Assembly (NCBI GenBank): GCA_949788275.1
Contig: OX460916.1
Span: 1,054,001 to 1,118,000, forward strand
DNA from: Weeksellaceae bacterium
GTDB lineage: Bacteria > Bacteroidota > Bacteroidia > Flavobacteriales > Weeksellaceae
Length of the DNA: 64,000 bases
Reading direction: 5' to 3'
Within the stretch, counting starts at the first letter, position 1. Every line of letters starts with the position of its first letter. A model generated the notes under the pieces. The model was not told the origin of the DNA and made no database searches. It saw only the letters and a program-made list of their open reading frames with translations. Shown here piece after piece: positions 18,230-26,599 of this stretch. Made by a program: the position numbers and the translations under genes.

Positions 18230-19027
18230 ATGAAATTACTACCCCTTATTTTGGGTTGCCTTCTTTTTGTTTCGTGTACGTTTACGGAAGAAATTACGGT
18301 TGATGCCCATGGTAAAATCGACTATCGTTACAGCATAAATTCGGAAGAATTAGGTAAAGAAGCCCATGGAAATAAAGAAGCCTTAAAGAAATTTGAACCG
18401 TATGTAAATAAAGAGCTTTCATTTGCCGAACTATTTAATATGACCGAAGTGCTGAAAGCAGAGGCTTCGGAAAAAGACAAAAGAGAAATGGATCAATTGA
18501 ATCAATTTAGAGATGAATTTATAGCCATGGATTTTGCGCATATGAAATTTAATATGTCGAAAGATGATTTCGGTTTTACGATGATTCAACGAGCAGAAAA
18601 TGCGAATGAATTCAATGTAAATTCGGACCAATTGAGCCGTTTAATGCATAAAATTAAAGCTGCGAAAAAGGAGAATGCAAATCCTATATTCGACAATCAA
18701 ATGGAGAATTTTTCCAATTTCAAGTTGGCCTATGATGGAGCTACTTTTGAACGTATTCCTAATAAACAGTTATTAGTGGCTAAAGAACAAGTGAAAGCGA
18801 AAGATGATAAAGAAGAGAATGGTAGTGACTTGAGCTCTGATTTACTAAATGATATGGCTTCTATGTTTAAATTTAAAATGAAATACAGTTTTCCGAAAGC
18901 GATTAAAACAACTTCATTAGCGGATGTAGAGTTTTCGAGTGATCGAAAAGTAATGACAAAAAAAGTCGGGTTTTCGGAATTGTTAAATGATACGTCTTTT
19001 GAATCGTTTTCGGTTACATTTGAATAG
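18230..19027 (+). CDS. Putative lipoprotein, paralogue of the preceding gene
   Basis: 265 residues with the lipoprotein signal MKLLPLILGCLLFVSC (Cys16). It shares length, signal, central and C-terminal blocks (FPKAIKTTSLADVEFSSDRK) with the gene at 17207, so the two arose by tandem duplication. No known domain was recognised. The paralogues are separated by repeat-rich DNA and each appears to have its own promoter, so they may respond to different signals. Envelope location is inferred from the lipobox. Confidence 0.82.
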   Translation: MKLLPLILGCLLFVSCTFTEEITVDAHGKIDYRYSINSEELGKEAHGNKEALKKFEPYVNKELSFAELFNMTEVLKAEASEKDKREMDQLNQFRDEFIAMDFAHMKFNMSKDDFGFTMIQRAENANEFNVNSDQLSRLMHKIKAAKKENANPIFDNQMENFSNFKLAYDGATFERIPNKQLLVAKEQVKAKDDKEENGSDLSSDLLNDMASMFKFKMKYSFPKAIKTTSLADVEFSSDRKVMTKKVGFSELLNDTSFESFSVTFE

Positions 19028-19090
19028 ATAGGCTGATCTTGTTTGGAATAAGGAATGGTTGTGTGATTCAAATTACAATTCTTTATTTCG

Positions 19091-19098
19091 TACATTTG
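19091..19098 (+). promoter_or_regulatory. -7 promoter box of lipB
   Basis: TACATTTG 21 bases before the ATG at 19120. It supports that ATG over an upstream in-frame ATG at 19039. Confidence 0.45.
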
Positions 19099-19119
19099 TG
19101 CTACAAAACACAGGGGAGA

Positions 19120-19833
19120 ATGAAGCAAAAAGTGGCCTTTCAGGACTTAGGAGAATTTCGTGATTATCAAGAAATTTGGGATTTACAAGAAAATTTATTG
19201 GCTGAAAATGTAACGGTTAAAAGTTATAACCGTCAACAAGAGAAGGCCGGTAAGTCTGATTTTCAGTCCACTAAAAATCATTTATTGTTTGTAGAACATC
19301 CGCATGTGTATACCTTAGGAAAAAGTGGCCATGTGGAAAATATGTTGGCTTCTTCTGATAAGCTGAACGAAATTGATGCGACTTTTGTGAAAACCAATCG
19401 AGGGGGAGATATTACCTATCATGGTCCTGGGCAATTGGTTGGTTACCCACTATTGGATTTGGATAATTTTAAACCCGATATTCATCTGTACATGCGTAAT
19501 CTTGAGGAGGTAATTATTAGAACCATCGCCGAGTATGGCTTGAAAGGAGAACGTTCGCCAGGCGAAACCGGCGTTTGGCTAGATGTTGGCAGACCTTATG
19601 CCCGAAAAATATGTGCCATGGGGGTGAAAGCTTCCCGCTGGATAACCATGCATGGTTTTGCATTGAATGTAAATACCGACTTAAGGTATTTTGAATATAT
19701 AGTTCCTTGTGGAATTCAAGATAAAGCGGTGACTTCGATGGAGCGCGAACTTGAGCAAAATATACCGATGAATGAAGTGAAAGATTTTATTTGCAAGCAT
19801 TTTCAAAGCGTCTTTGACGCTGAAATTGTGTAA
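19120..19833 (+). CDS. lipB: Octanoyl-[acyl carrier protein]:protein N-octanoyltransferase LipB
   Basis: Transfers octanoate from acyl carrier protein to the lipoyl domains of 2-oxoacid dehydrogenases, the first step of lipoate synthesis. 237 residues from MKQKVAFQDLG. It carries NRGGDITYHGPGQLVGYP, the catalytic Lys region ARKICAMGVKASRWITMHGFALNV and the acyl-accepting Cys in VPCGIQDKAVTSM. The start is set by homology and by the TACATTTG box at 19091; the longer reading frame adds 27 residues unlike LipB. No lipA neighbour is in the window. Confidence 0.96.
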   Translation: MKQKVAFQDLGEFRDYQEIWDLQENLLAENVTVKSYNRQQEKAGKSDFQSTKNHLLFVEHPHVYTLGKSGHVENMLASSDKLNEIDATFVKTNRGGDITYHGPGQLVGYPLLDLDNFKPDIHLYMRNLEEVIIRTIAEYGLKGERSPGETGVWLDVGRPYARKICAMGVKASRWITMHGFALNVNTDLRYFEYIVPCGIQDKAVTSMERELEQNIPMNEVKDFICKHFQSVFDAEIV

Positions 19834-19956
19834 GTGAGAAATACATATGAATACAAGAGGGAGAAATCGTAAAGTTTTCTCCTTTTTCTTGATGTTTTGT
19901 TAACAGGTATGAGAATTATAAGTTATTTTTGAGAAGATAATTTATTTAACCTATCA

Positions 19957-21669
19957 ATGGATACGAACTCTTCTCAAGTAAAAACCAATTATCCGGCGTT
20001 GTATACGTTGGTGGTGGTTTTCTTTTTCTGGGGCTTTATTGCAGCCGGAAATAATATTTTTATTCCCTTTTGTAAAAATTATTTTCAACTCGATCAGTTT
20101 CAGTCGCAATTAATTGATTTTGCGTATTATACCGCTTATTATATCGGTGCACTAGGACTGTTTATTGTGAGTACCCTGCGTCAGAAAGATATTGTAGGTC
20201 AGTGGGGATATAAACGAAGCATTGTGTACGGTTTATTATTTTCTGCATTTGGTGCTTTGGCGATGATTATTGCGCTAAAGATGAATGTATATATTGCCAT
20301 GCTGATTGGTTTATTTATTGTTGCCCTTGGTTTTTCGTTGCAACAAACAGCGGCGAATCCTTTCGCAGTTTTATTGGGTGATCCTAAAACAGGGACTTCT
20401 CGCGTAAATTTAGCCGGTGGTATTAATTCATTTGGTACAACCATTGGTCCTTTGGTGATTGGCTATGCCTTGTTTGGAACTTTTGCAAAAGTAGAAGATA
20501 GTGTAATACAGAGTTTGTCTTTAACGAAAGTGGAAATATTGTACATAGGCGTAGGTTTATTGTTTATTCTTGCTGCCGCTTTATTTTATTTTTCGAAAAA
20601 GGTGCCTGAAGGTATTAACAATGAGCCTATAGAGAAAGCAAATAAAGCATTGATTACATTGGTGATTATGACCATTTTGCTGCTGTGTATGTTTGTGCCT
20701 GTGTTTTTAAGTTATAAGAGTGATGCGGCGATAAAAATTATTGAATTGCAAAACTTAATTGAAGCTAATCCGACTTCGGGCTTGGTGGATCATTATACAC
20801 AACAGATTAAAAGCTATGCTTTTCCACTAGAACAAAACCGTATGTTGTGGTTGTTGGGGGCATTAATGGTTATTATTATCGGCTTATTATTTGCCAATTT
20901 CTCGGCGAAGAAAAATCCAGAAGGTTGGGGTGCGATGCGTTACCCCCAATTGGTTTTAGGAATGCTCGCCCTATTTTTATACGTGGGCGTTGAAGTGGCT
21001 ATTGGTTCTAACTTGGGCGAATTATTGAGTTTACCAGAATTTGGAGGATTGCATTCTTCTGAAATTGCACCCTATGTATCGATGTATTGGGGGAGTATGA
21101 TGATTGGTCGATGGGCGGGAGCCGTGAGTGTTTTTAAATTGGCAAAATCGACAAAACATCTTCTATTAATCATTGTTCCAGTTATTGCTTATTCAGTGAT
21201 TATTGGTGTAAACACCTTAGCAGGTTTTGATATGTCGAATCTGTATTTCTACATTATCTGTATTGCTTTACAGATTGGGGCCTTCTTTTTATCGAAAGAT
21301 AAGCCTGCCCGAACCTTGTTGGTTTTTGCTGTTTTTGGTGCCATTGCCATGACAGTGGGATTATTAACAACAGGAACAGTTGCTATTTATGCCTTTTTAG
21401 CTGGAGGTTTAGCGTGTTCAATTATGTGGCCTGCTATTTTTAGTTTATCTATTATTGGTCTAGGAAAATACACTGCCCAAGGATCTGCATTTTTAGTGAT
21501 GATGATTTTGGGAGGAGGAATTATACCACCAATTCAAGGAAAATTATCCGATTTAATCGGTATTCATACGTCTTATATTATTCCTTTATTCTGTTTCCTT
21601 TATTTAATCGGTTTTGCTATTATGGTTAAACGTTATCTACATGACCAACAGATTGAAGTGGATGAATAA
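19957..21669 (+). CDS. Sugar MFS transporter, FucP/GluP family
   Basis: 570-residue membrane protein with about twelve to fourteen helices. The N-terminal [17 protein letters not shown] and [16 protein letters not shown] match the fucose:proton symporter family, as does [14 protein letters not shown] in helix 4. It is longer than typical FucP (about 430) because of an extended central loop and extra hydrophobic segments around residues 220-310. Likely a proton-coupled hexose importer; substrate unknown. TATTTTTG at 19924-19931 is a plausible -7 box. Confidence 0.85.
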   Translation: MDTNSSQVKTNYPALYTLVVVFFFWGFIAAGNNIFIPFCKNYFQLDQFQSQLIDFAYYTAYYIGALGLFIVSTLRQKDIVGQWGYKRSIVYGLLFSAFGALAMIIALKMNVYIAMLIGLFIVALGFSLQQTAANPFAVLLGDPKTGTSRVNLAGGINSFGTTIGPLVIGYALFGTFAKVEDSVIQSLSLTKVEILYIGVGLLFILAAALFYFSKKVPEGINNEPIEKANKALITLVIMTILLLCMFVPVFLSYKSDAAIKIIELQNLIEANPTSGLVDHYTQQIKSYAFPLEQNRMLWLLGALMVIIIGLLFANFSAKKNPEGWGAMRYPQLVLGMLALFLYVGVEVAIGSNLGELLSLPEFGGLHSSEIAPYVSMYWGSMMIGRWAGAVSVFKLAKSTKHLLLIIVPVIAYSVIIGVNTLAGFDMSNLYFYIICIALQIGAFFLSKDKPARTLLVFAVFGAIAMTVGLLTTGTVAIYAFLAGGLACSIMWPAIFSLSIIGLGKYTAQGSAFLVMMILGGGIIPPIQGKLSDLIGIHTSYIIPLFCFLYLIGFAIMVKRYLHDQQIEVDE

Positions 21670-21700
21670 TAGAAATAAGTTCACTTTTTCTTAATCTAAA

Positions 21701-21733
21701 AAAGCGTTAATAAGGTAGCCTTATTAACGCTTT
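21701..21733. terminator. Bidirectional terminator between convergent genes
   Basis: Perfect 15-bp stem AAAGCGTTAATAAGG (21701-21715) / CCTTATTAACGCTTT (21719-21733) with T-runs on both sides. The stem includes the stop codon of the minus-strand gene ending at 21724. Confidence 0.9.
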
Positions 21734-22125
21734 TTTATTTCATTTAAAATGTTGCTCAGTTGCTGGTTTAGATCATCGTTGTCTGTATAAATAACGTGAT
21801 AATCGCTTATTCCTGAAACGGTTGTTGAATGAGGTTTATTATGTTGCCTTAAATAAATAATAGGTTTACCTAAAGCTTTTGCATAGCCTACTTCGACTCC
21901 TATACCAATTCCTTTTTCTGAAGTTTCGGCTATAAGAAGACTACTGTTATTAATGTCAGTGATGACCTGATTCATCATGGTGCTTTCTTCTTCAGATGAA
22001 AAATGGTAGGCATCCACAAAAATAAAGGGTGAATAACCGTATGTCTGAAGCGTTTGACAACACATTTTTAAAGTATTATCTAAGGTTTTCCTCTTTGAAA
22101 AACTAACAGCGATATAGGCTTTCAT
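21724..22125 (-). CDS. Nucleoside 2-deoxyribosyltransferase-like protein
   Basis: 133-residue Rossmann-like protein. The start MKAYIAVSFSKRK, the central SSLLIAETSEKGIGIGVEVGYAKALGKPIIYLR, and its size suggest the nucleoside 2-deoxyribosyltransferase/YtoQ-like fold, with Glu in GVEVGYA in the position of the family's catalytic glutamate. The substrate is unknown. The ATG overlaps the stop of the epimerase-like gene upstream by four bases, so the two are translationally coupled. The terminator stem covers its stop codon. Confidence 0.65.
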   Translation of the reverse strand: MKAYIAVSFSKRKTLDNTLKMCCQTLQTYGYSPFIFVDAYHFSSEEESTMMNQVITDINNSSLLIAETSEKGIGIGVEVGYAKALGKPIIYLRQHNKPHSTTVSGISDYHVIYTDNDDLNQQLSNILNEIKKR

Positions 22126-22922
22126 TCGATGGATTCTTTAAAATAAATAGGGTTGGGGTGTTTGAATGTATACTGAAATGCCGCTATTATTTTAGTGGGT
22201 GAAATAACTTTTACAGTTTGTTTTTCAGCATCTTCTATGCGTTCATTCTTTTTTTCATAGGTAACAATTTCAAGTTTTGAAGGATGTTCGGGTGCAACCA
22301 CATTAAAGATTTCTCCTGGTTTTGGGGCATCAATTAGCTTTTCGACTAATTGGGTAATATCGCTATAATGAATATGATTTACGGTTTCATGGATATTTTT
22401 CAAGGGATATTTACTCATATATCGGTCATCTCCCATTAAACCACCTAGGCGTAAAACAGTTGTTTGCGGTAGTTTTCGTTGTATCAATTGTTCAACCATC
22501 AGCATATTAGAATTCAATGCCGAATTGGGTAATGTATCTTCTTTTATTTCACCTTCATGGTCTGGATAAACGGATGTTGAACTAAATAGAATAATCTGTC
22601 CTGTGAAATCGGAAAGAAAATGAATAACATTTTGAACGCGGGTATGGAGCTCGGCTCTCGATTTTCGACTTGAAAAAGGGATACTAATCACAACAGCATC
22701 GGTCTCTGTTAGAATTTCCTTGTTCCAATGAGTGGTTAGTTGAGTATCAGAAAAACGAATTAAGGCATTTGGTTTATTTTGATGATTGTATAATTCGTGT
22801 TTTTCTTCTGTGGTGGTGGTTATGGCTACATCATAGTTCGTTGAAAGAAATTCTGCACATCGAGTTCCTAACCATCCGGCTCCACCTAGAATAGTGATTT
22901 TATTTGATTTAATTTTATGCAT
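22122..22922 (-). CDS. NAD(P)-dependent epimerase/dehydratase-like (extended SDR) protein
   Basis: 266 residues. The N-terminal ITILGGAGWLGTRCAEFL is an NAD(P)-binding Rossmann motif of the atypical/extended SDR class. ILFSSTSVYPD holds the Ser/Tyr region, and LRLGGLMG and HYSDI follow as in nucleotide-sugar epimerase relatives of the YeeZ type. The canonical YxxxK lysine is not evident, so it may bind the cofactor without standard SDR chemistry. Coupled to the deoxyribosyltransferase-like gene by an ATGA overlap. Confidence 0.75.
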   Translation of the reverse strand: MHKIKSNKITILGGAGWLGTRCAEFLSTNYDVAITTTTEEKHELYNHQNKPNALIRFSDTQLTTHWNKEILTETDAVVISIPFSSRKSRAELHTRVQNVIHFLSDFTGQIILFSSTSVYPDHEGEIKEDTLPNSALNSNMLMVEQLIQRKLPQTTVLRLGGLMGDDRYMSKYPLKNIHETVNHIHYSDITQLVEKLIDAPKPGEIFNVVAPEHPSKLEIVTYEKKNERIEDAEKQTVKVISPTKIIAAFQYTFKHPNPIYFKESIE

Positions 22923-23003
22923 GGGATTTTATTATGCTTAAAGGTAACGATTTAGCGCTTTAACGTTGGTTTGTTTTGGAAGTATTTTAGCCTAGCATTG
23001 GGC

Positions 23004-23032
23004 TATAAAAAAAGCAAGATTACTCTTGCTTT
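23004..23032 (-). terminator. Terminator of the sodA operon, overlapping the last stop codon
   Basis: Stem AAAGCAAGA (23011-23019) / TCTTGCTTT (23024-23032). Read on the minus strand, the TAA stop of the reductase gene lies in the loop and a seven-T tail follows. Confidence 0.82.
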
Positions 23033-23610
23033 GCTTGTAGTGATTGGTTATTTTTCTTCCATTCATCATGGGCCATTTGCTGAATCATATCGTTTACGAG
23101 ATAGTCAAAATTGGCTTGATAATTTTCTTTCAAACGCTCCTGATCTTCTTCAAAAAGTTCTTTTCGTAAAATAGGAATGCTAAAGGTATTGGTTTCGGCT
23201 CGCAATGATTTGGCAATTAAATCCATCATTAAAATCCCTTGAGAAACTTTTAATCCATCGCCCCAACTAACAAAAGCAATTTTGTGCTTGGTTAAATAGG
23301 GACGATCTTCTTTGGAAGTAATCTCTAACCAATCCAATGCGTTTTTAAAAATACCTGGAATTCCTCCGTGGTATAAAGGGCTTAACCAAATATGGTAATC
23401 ATAGTCTCGCAACGTATTGCAGAAGTCGTGCACTTGATTTTCTATTTGATCAAATTGAAAATGGAGCATCGGTATATTCTTTTCACCTAAATGAATAGCC
23501 TTTGTTTCGACGCCTTGTTTTTCAAAAAGTTCGATGATATGTTGGGTGATTTTATAGGACGTAAATTGTGGATTTTGATCCGGTGTTCCATTAATCAATA
23601 ATACTTTCAT
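23020..23610 (-). CDS. NAD(P)H-dependent FMN reductase family protein
   Basis: 196-residue flavodoxin-like protein. The phosphate-binding loop is GTPDQNPQFTSYKI, and SPLYHGGIPGIFKNALDWLE is the flavin-contacting signature of NADPH-dependent FMN/azo/chromate reductases (SsuE/ArsH group). It supplies reduced flavin or detoxifies quinones. It is the last gene of the sodA-DUF2480 operon, overlapping the DUF2480 gene by 20 bases, which fits a role in redox stress. Confidence 0.87.
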   Translation of the reverse strand: MKVLLINGTPDQNPQFTSYKITQHIIELFEKQGVETKAIHLGEKNIPMLHFQFDQIENQVHDFCNTLRDYDYHIWLSPLYHGGIPGIFKNALDWLEITSKEDRPYLTKHKIAFVSWGDGLKVSQGILMMDLIAKSLRAETNTFSIPILRKELFEEDQERLKENYQANFDYLVNDMIQQMAHDEWKKNNQSLQAKQE

Positions 23611-24112
23611 GATCTTTAAATTCTGTTCTTTTTTTATAAATCACTTTGGGTAAACCTGGTTCACCATACATAATTGCTTTGGTGTTTTTGGTGATCAAAG
23701 TGGTGAAATAGGTATACATGGCATCCGGAATTTCTGGGTCAGCAATCAAGGTAACTTTCTTGTTATCCAAGGTTTTAACATCGAAACGATCCATGTTTTC
23801 CATCCAAATGGTTTGCTGAATTAGCTCCTTTGTACCATAGCGTGTAATATACGCAAATTTACTCAATTTAGAAGCAATCAACATAGGACACCATTGCGGA
23901 ATTATGGCCTCATTTGAACAATGAATATAAACGGCTTTCGATTGGTATTTTTGCCAATCGATATCTTCCATGGCTAATCGAAATTCTCGTTCCTTCAACA
24001 CATAGTCCATAAACAGATAGTCCTTAATGTCAATTTCTAGAATGTCAATTTTGGGTTTAAATTGCAATAAGTGAATCGGGATAATACCCGATTCAGTCAC
24101 TTTATTTCTCAT
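23591..24112 (-). CDS. DUF2480 family protein
   Basis: 173 residues from MRNKVTESGIIPIHL. It matches the conserved Bacteroidota family DUF2480: the start ESGIIPIHLLQF, YLFMDYVLKEREFR, CSNEAIIPQWCPMLIASKL and the closing IMYGEPGLPKVIYK. The function is not established; relatives often lie near Fe-S assembly (suf) genes. The start is chosen because a longer frame would run into sodA; it begins eight bases after the sodA stop. Middle gene of a three-gene redox operon. Confidence 0.88.
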   Translation of the reverse strand: MRNKVTESGIIPIHLLQFKPKIDILEIDIKDYLFMDYVLKEREFRLAMEDIDWQKYQSKAVYIHCSNEAIIPQWCPMLIASKLSKFAYITRYGTKELIQQTIWMENMDRFDVKTLDNKKVTLIADPEIPDAMYTYFTTLITKNTKAIMYGEPGLPKVIYKKRTEFKDHESIID

Positions 24113-24120
24113 AACGACGT

Positions 24121-24741
24121 TTATAAAATACCTTGTAGTATTGCATATTTTTCTTCCACCTTCTTCCAGTCGATAATTTCCCAAAGTGCATCCAAGTAAT
24201 CGGCACGCATATTTTGGTAATTCAAATAGTAGGCATGTTCCCAAAGATCAATTCCTAAAATAGGAAAACCTCTATCTGTTAAATTGGTATCCATCATTGG
24301 ATTATCTTGATTGGCCGTTGTGGTGACCTCAATTTCTCCATTGTATTTTACATACAACCAAGTCCAGCCCGAACCAAAACGTGCCATACTTACTTGCTTC
24401 ATATAGGTTTTGAATTCTTCGATAGATCCCCATTTTTGCTCAATCTTTTCTCTTAATATTCCATTCACCTCTTTTTGTGGAGTGGGTGATAATATTTCCC
24501 AAAATAGATTGTGGTTGTAAAAACCACCAGCATTATTTCTCACAGCTGGTGAATATGAACTAACCGATTGCAATAATTCTTCAATCGATTTAGATTTCAT
24601 TTCAGTGTCCTCAATCGCATTATTTAAATTAGTGGTATAGGCTTGATGATGTTTACTGTAATGAATTTCCATTGTTTTCGCATCGATATGTGGTTCCAAT
24701 GCATCAAATGCATAGGGTAATTGTGGTAATGTAAATGACAT
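24121..24741 (-). CDS. sodA: Superoxide dismutase, Fe/Mn family
   Basis: 206 residues, typical length. Converts superoxide to oxygen and hydrogen peroxide in the cytoplasm. Visible elements: LPYAFDALEPHIDAKTMEIHYSKHHQAY with the first His ligand, NNAGGFYNHNLFWEIL with the second, and the metal site LWEHAYYLNYQNMRADYLDALWEIIDW with Asp/Glu and His. The metal preference cannot be decided from sequence here. The promoter lies under a 36-bp palindrome, so expression is probably repressed by the divergent regulator. Confidence 0.96.
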   Translation of the reverse strand: MSFTLPQLPYAFDALEPHIDAKTMEIHYSKHHQAYTTNLNNAIEDTEMKSKSIEELLQSVSSYSPAVRNNAGGFYNHNLFWEILSPTPQKEVNGILREKIEQKWGSIEEFKTYMKQVSMARFGSGWTWLYVKYNGEIEVTTTANQDNPMMDTNLTDRGFPILGIDLWEHAYYLNYQNMRADYLDALWEIIDWKKVEEKYAILQGIL

Positions 24742-24766
24742 ATTTTTTTGATTTATTATTGTTATT

Positions 24767-24816
24767 CAAAGATAGTGAATTATTATTAAAACAAGTAATT
24801 ACTTGTTTTAATAATA
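24767..24816 (-). promoter_or_regulatory. sodA promoter overlapped by a perfect 36-bp palindrome operator
   Basis: On the minus strand TATCTTTG (24774-24767) is preceded at 17 bases by TTG (24794-24792). That TTG lies inside a perfect palindrome at 24781-24816 whose centre is AACAAGTAATTACTTGTT. A protein bound there would cover the -33 element and block sodA transcription. Confidence 0.75.
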
Positions 24817-24918
24817 CTGTTTTTCGTAACTCACTTAATTGTAGTAAGATAACCGTTTATGCTATTGCTTTAAAATAATGTATCTTTGTAGTTAATTCAA
24901 TACCAAGGAACAAGCTCT

Positions 24919-25566
24919 ATGTACCAACCGACAGAAAAAAATACAGAAGATCGTATTCTTATGTTTATTAAAATGAAAGGATCGGTCACGATTCAAACAA
25001 CAGCCACCGAATTATCCATTACAAAAGAGGGGGCGCGCTTACACTTAAAAAATTTATTAGCGAAAGATTTAATTCTCGAAGAAAGTATTTCGCAAGGGAA
25101 GGGGAGACCATCCAAAGAATTTTTATTAAGCGAAAAAGGGTTGGCTAAATTCCCGAACACCCATGCCGATTTAACGGTGAACATCATTCAATCTATTCGC
25201 AGTGTCTTAGGTGAATCGGCATTGGAAGCTGTTATTAATGAACGGGAGAATAAAGCTTTTTTAAGTTATTCAAATTCATTGGCACATTGTACAACTTTGG
25301 AAGATCGTCTTTATCAATTTGCTTCGCTACGAACCAGTGAAGGTTATATGGCCGAAATTATAAAAATAAATTCAAACGAATTCTATTTTATCGAAAACCA
25401 TTGCCCTATATGTGCAGCCGCCACTGAATGTCAACAATTTTGTCGGGGCGAGTTTTCAAACCTTCAAAAATTATTTGGTGAGTGGGTATCGATTACAAGA
25501 ACACAACATATAATAGAAGGTGCTAACCGTTGTTCTTATCAATTTAAGGTGCTAAAACCTGAATAA
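24919..25566 (+). CDS. Helix-turn-helix transcriptional regulator with C-terminal cysteine cluster (SufR/COG2345-like)
   Basis: 215 residues. The N-terminal winged helix (ITKEGARLHLKNLLAKDLI, then GRPSKEFLLSEKG) matches the ArsR/SufR-type regulator group. The C-terminus holds a cysteine set, HCPICAAATECQQFCRGEF plus GANRCSY, as in SufR-type proteins that bind an Fe-S cluster. I infer a redox- or iron-responsive repressor of the divergent sodA operon. A TATCTTTG box at 24881-24888 serves its own promoter. Confidence 0.87.
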   Translation: MYQPTEKNTEDRILMFIKMKGSVTIQTTATELSITKEGARLHLKNLLAKDLILEESISQGKGRPSKEFLLSEKGLAKFPNTHADLTVNIIQSIRSVLGESALEAVINERENKAFLSYSNSLAHCTTLEDRLYQFASLRTSEGYMAEIIKINSNEFYFIENHCPICAAATECQQFCRGEFSNLQKLFGEWVSITRTQHIIEGANRCSYQFKVLKPE

Positions 25567-25944
25567 ATAGCCAAAAATTGTCGCTTAAAGTACTTGTAAT
25601 CAGCTGTATATGATTTTCGGGTTTGTTTTATAAGATTAGCTCACTGCATCGAACCATTTATAGAAGTCCTTAATGAGTTCACTTTAAGCGATTTACATGA
25701 TGATTTAAAGGTGTGGGTTAGAATTAGTTTTTCGATGTATTAATTGGGTATGCTTAAAATATGGACGCACTCATTTAACATAATATAGAGTGTTCCTGAA
25801 AATGTTTCGATGGTCTACTATTCAATTATCGTTTCTCTAGGTGAACATTTTCATTGAATAAACAACTTTTTCATTCACGTTTTTTTGATTTACTTTGTAG
25901 AATACGCAACAAAAAGTGTTGTAATTACTAGCCTCAATTAGTCC
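25567..25944. other. Intergenic stretch without a gene
   Basis: No gene seen. It contains an 11-bp inverted repeat, TCGCTTAAAGT (25581-25591) and ACTTTAAGCGA (25681-25691), that may mark the ends of a decayed small element, and the upstream region of the pentapeptide gene. Confidence 0.5.
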
Positions 25945-26520
25945 ATGATGTTTCCAGAAATTTTTCAAGATCAATTATTTGATTCGATCGATTATAATGC
26001 ACAAACATTTGAAAAAGTAGAATACTTTAACTGTGAATTTGTTCGCTGTCATTTTTCAAATGCCCATTTGGGTCAAGTCGATTTTGTTGAATGTACATTC
26101 AAAGAATGTAATTTTACATTAACATCTATGCAGGGTACGGGGCTTAAGAAATGTCAATTTACCAATTGTAAGTTAATGGGGTTGGATTTTAGTGTGTGCA
26201 ACGATTTTTTATTCACCGTGCATTTTGTTGAATGTCAACTCGACTATTCCTCTTTTTTTGCTAAAAAAATGAAAAAGACATTCTTCGATGGTTGTTCTTT
26301 AAAAGAAGTTGATTTTACAGAAGCCGATTTATCAGCAGCTATTTTTAGAAATTCGAATTTATACGGTGCGATGTTCGATCGGACGATTTTAGAAAAAGCC
26401 GATTTTAGATCATCGGTAAATTACACCATCGATTTAGATGCCAATCATGTCAAGAAGACAAAGTTTACACTGCTCGATTCTGCTGGGTTATTACACAAAT
26501 ATCCCATTGAATTATTCTAA
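25945..26520 (+). CDS. Pentapeptide repeat protein
   Basis: 191 residues (or one fewer if the second ATG is used) made of A(D/N)LxX-like five-residue units, for example ANLGQVDFVECTFKECNF-type runs: C/F at every fifth position in CEFVRCHFSNAHLGQVDF, then FDGCSLKEVDFTEADLSAAIF. This predicts a right-handed quadrilateral beta-helix. Relatives include QnrB-like gyrase protectors, but many chromosomal members have no known role, so no resistance function should be assumed. Single gene followed by a hairpin. Confidence 0.88.
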   Translation: MMFPEIFQDQLFDSIDYNAQTFEKVEYFNCEFVRCHFSNAHLGQVDFVECTFKECNFTLTSMQGTGLKKCQFTNCKLMGLDFSVCNDFLFTVHFVECQLDYSSFFAKKMKKTFFDGCSLKEVDFTEADLSAAIFRNSNLYGAMFDRTILEKADFRSSVNYTIDLDANHVKKTKFTLLDSAGLLHKYPIELF

Positions 26521-26537
26521 GATAAACGACATAAAAT

Positions 26538-26573
26538 AGCCCTTTCTTTTGGTGATACCAAATAGAAAGGGCT
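26538..26573. terminator. Hairpin between convergent genes
   Basis: Stem AGCCCTTTCT (26538-26547) / AGAAAGGGCT (26564-26573). The T-tails are weak (ATTTTATG on the minus strand), so it is a likely but imperfect terminator for both flanking genes. Confidence 0.6.
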
Positions 26574-26599
26574 GGAGTAGAAGTAACAGAATGTAGTTT

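Noticed and set aside
25945-26520. Qnr quinolone-resistance gene
   Set aside because: Pentapeptide repeats alone do not show gyrase protection; chromosomal members of this type in Bacteroidota have no proven resistance role.
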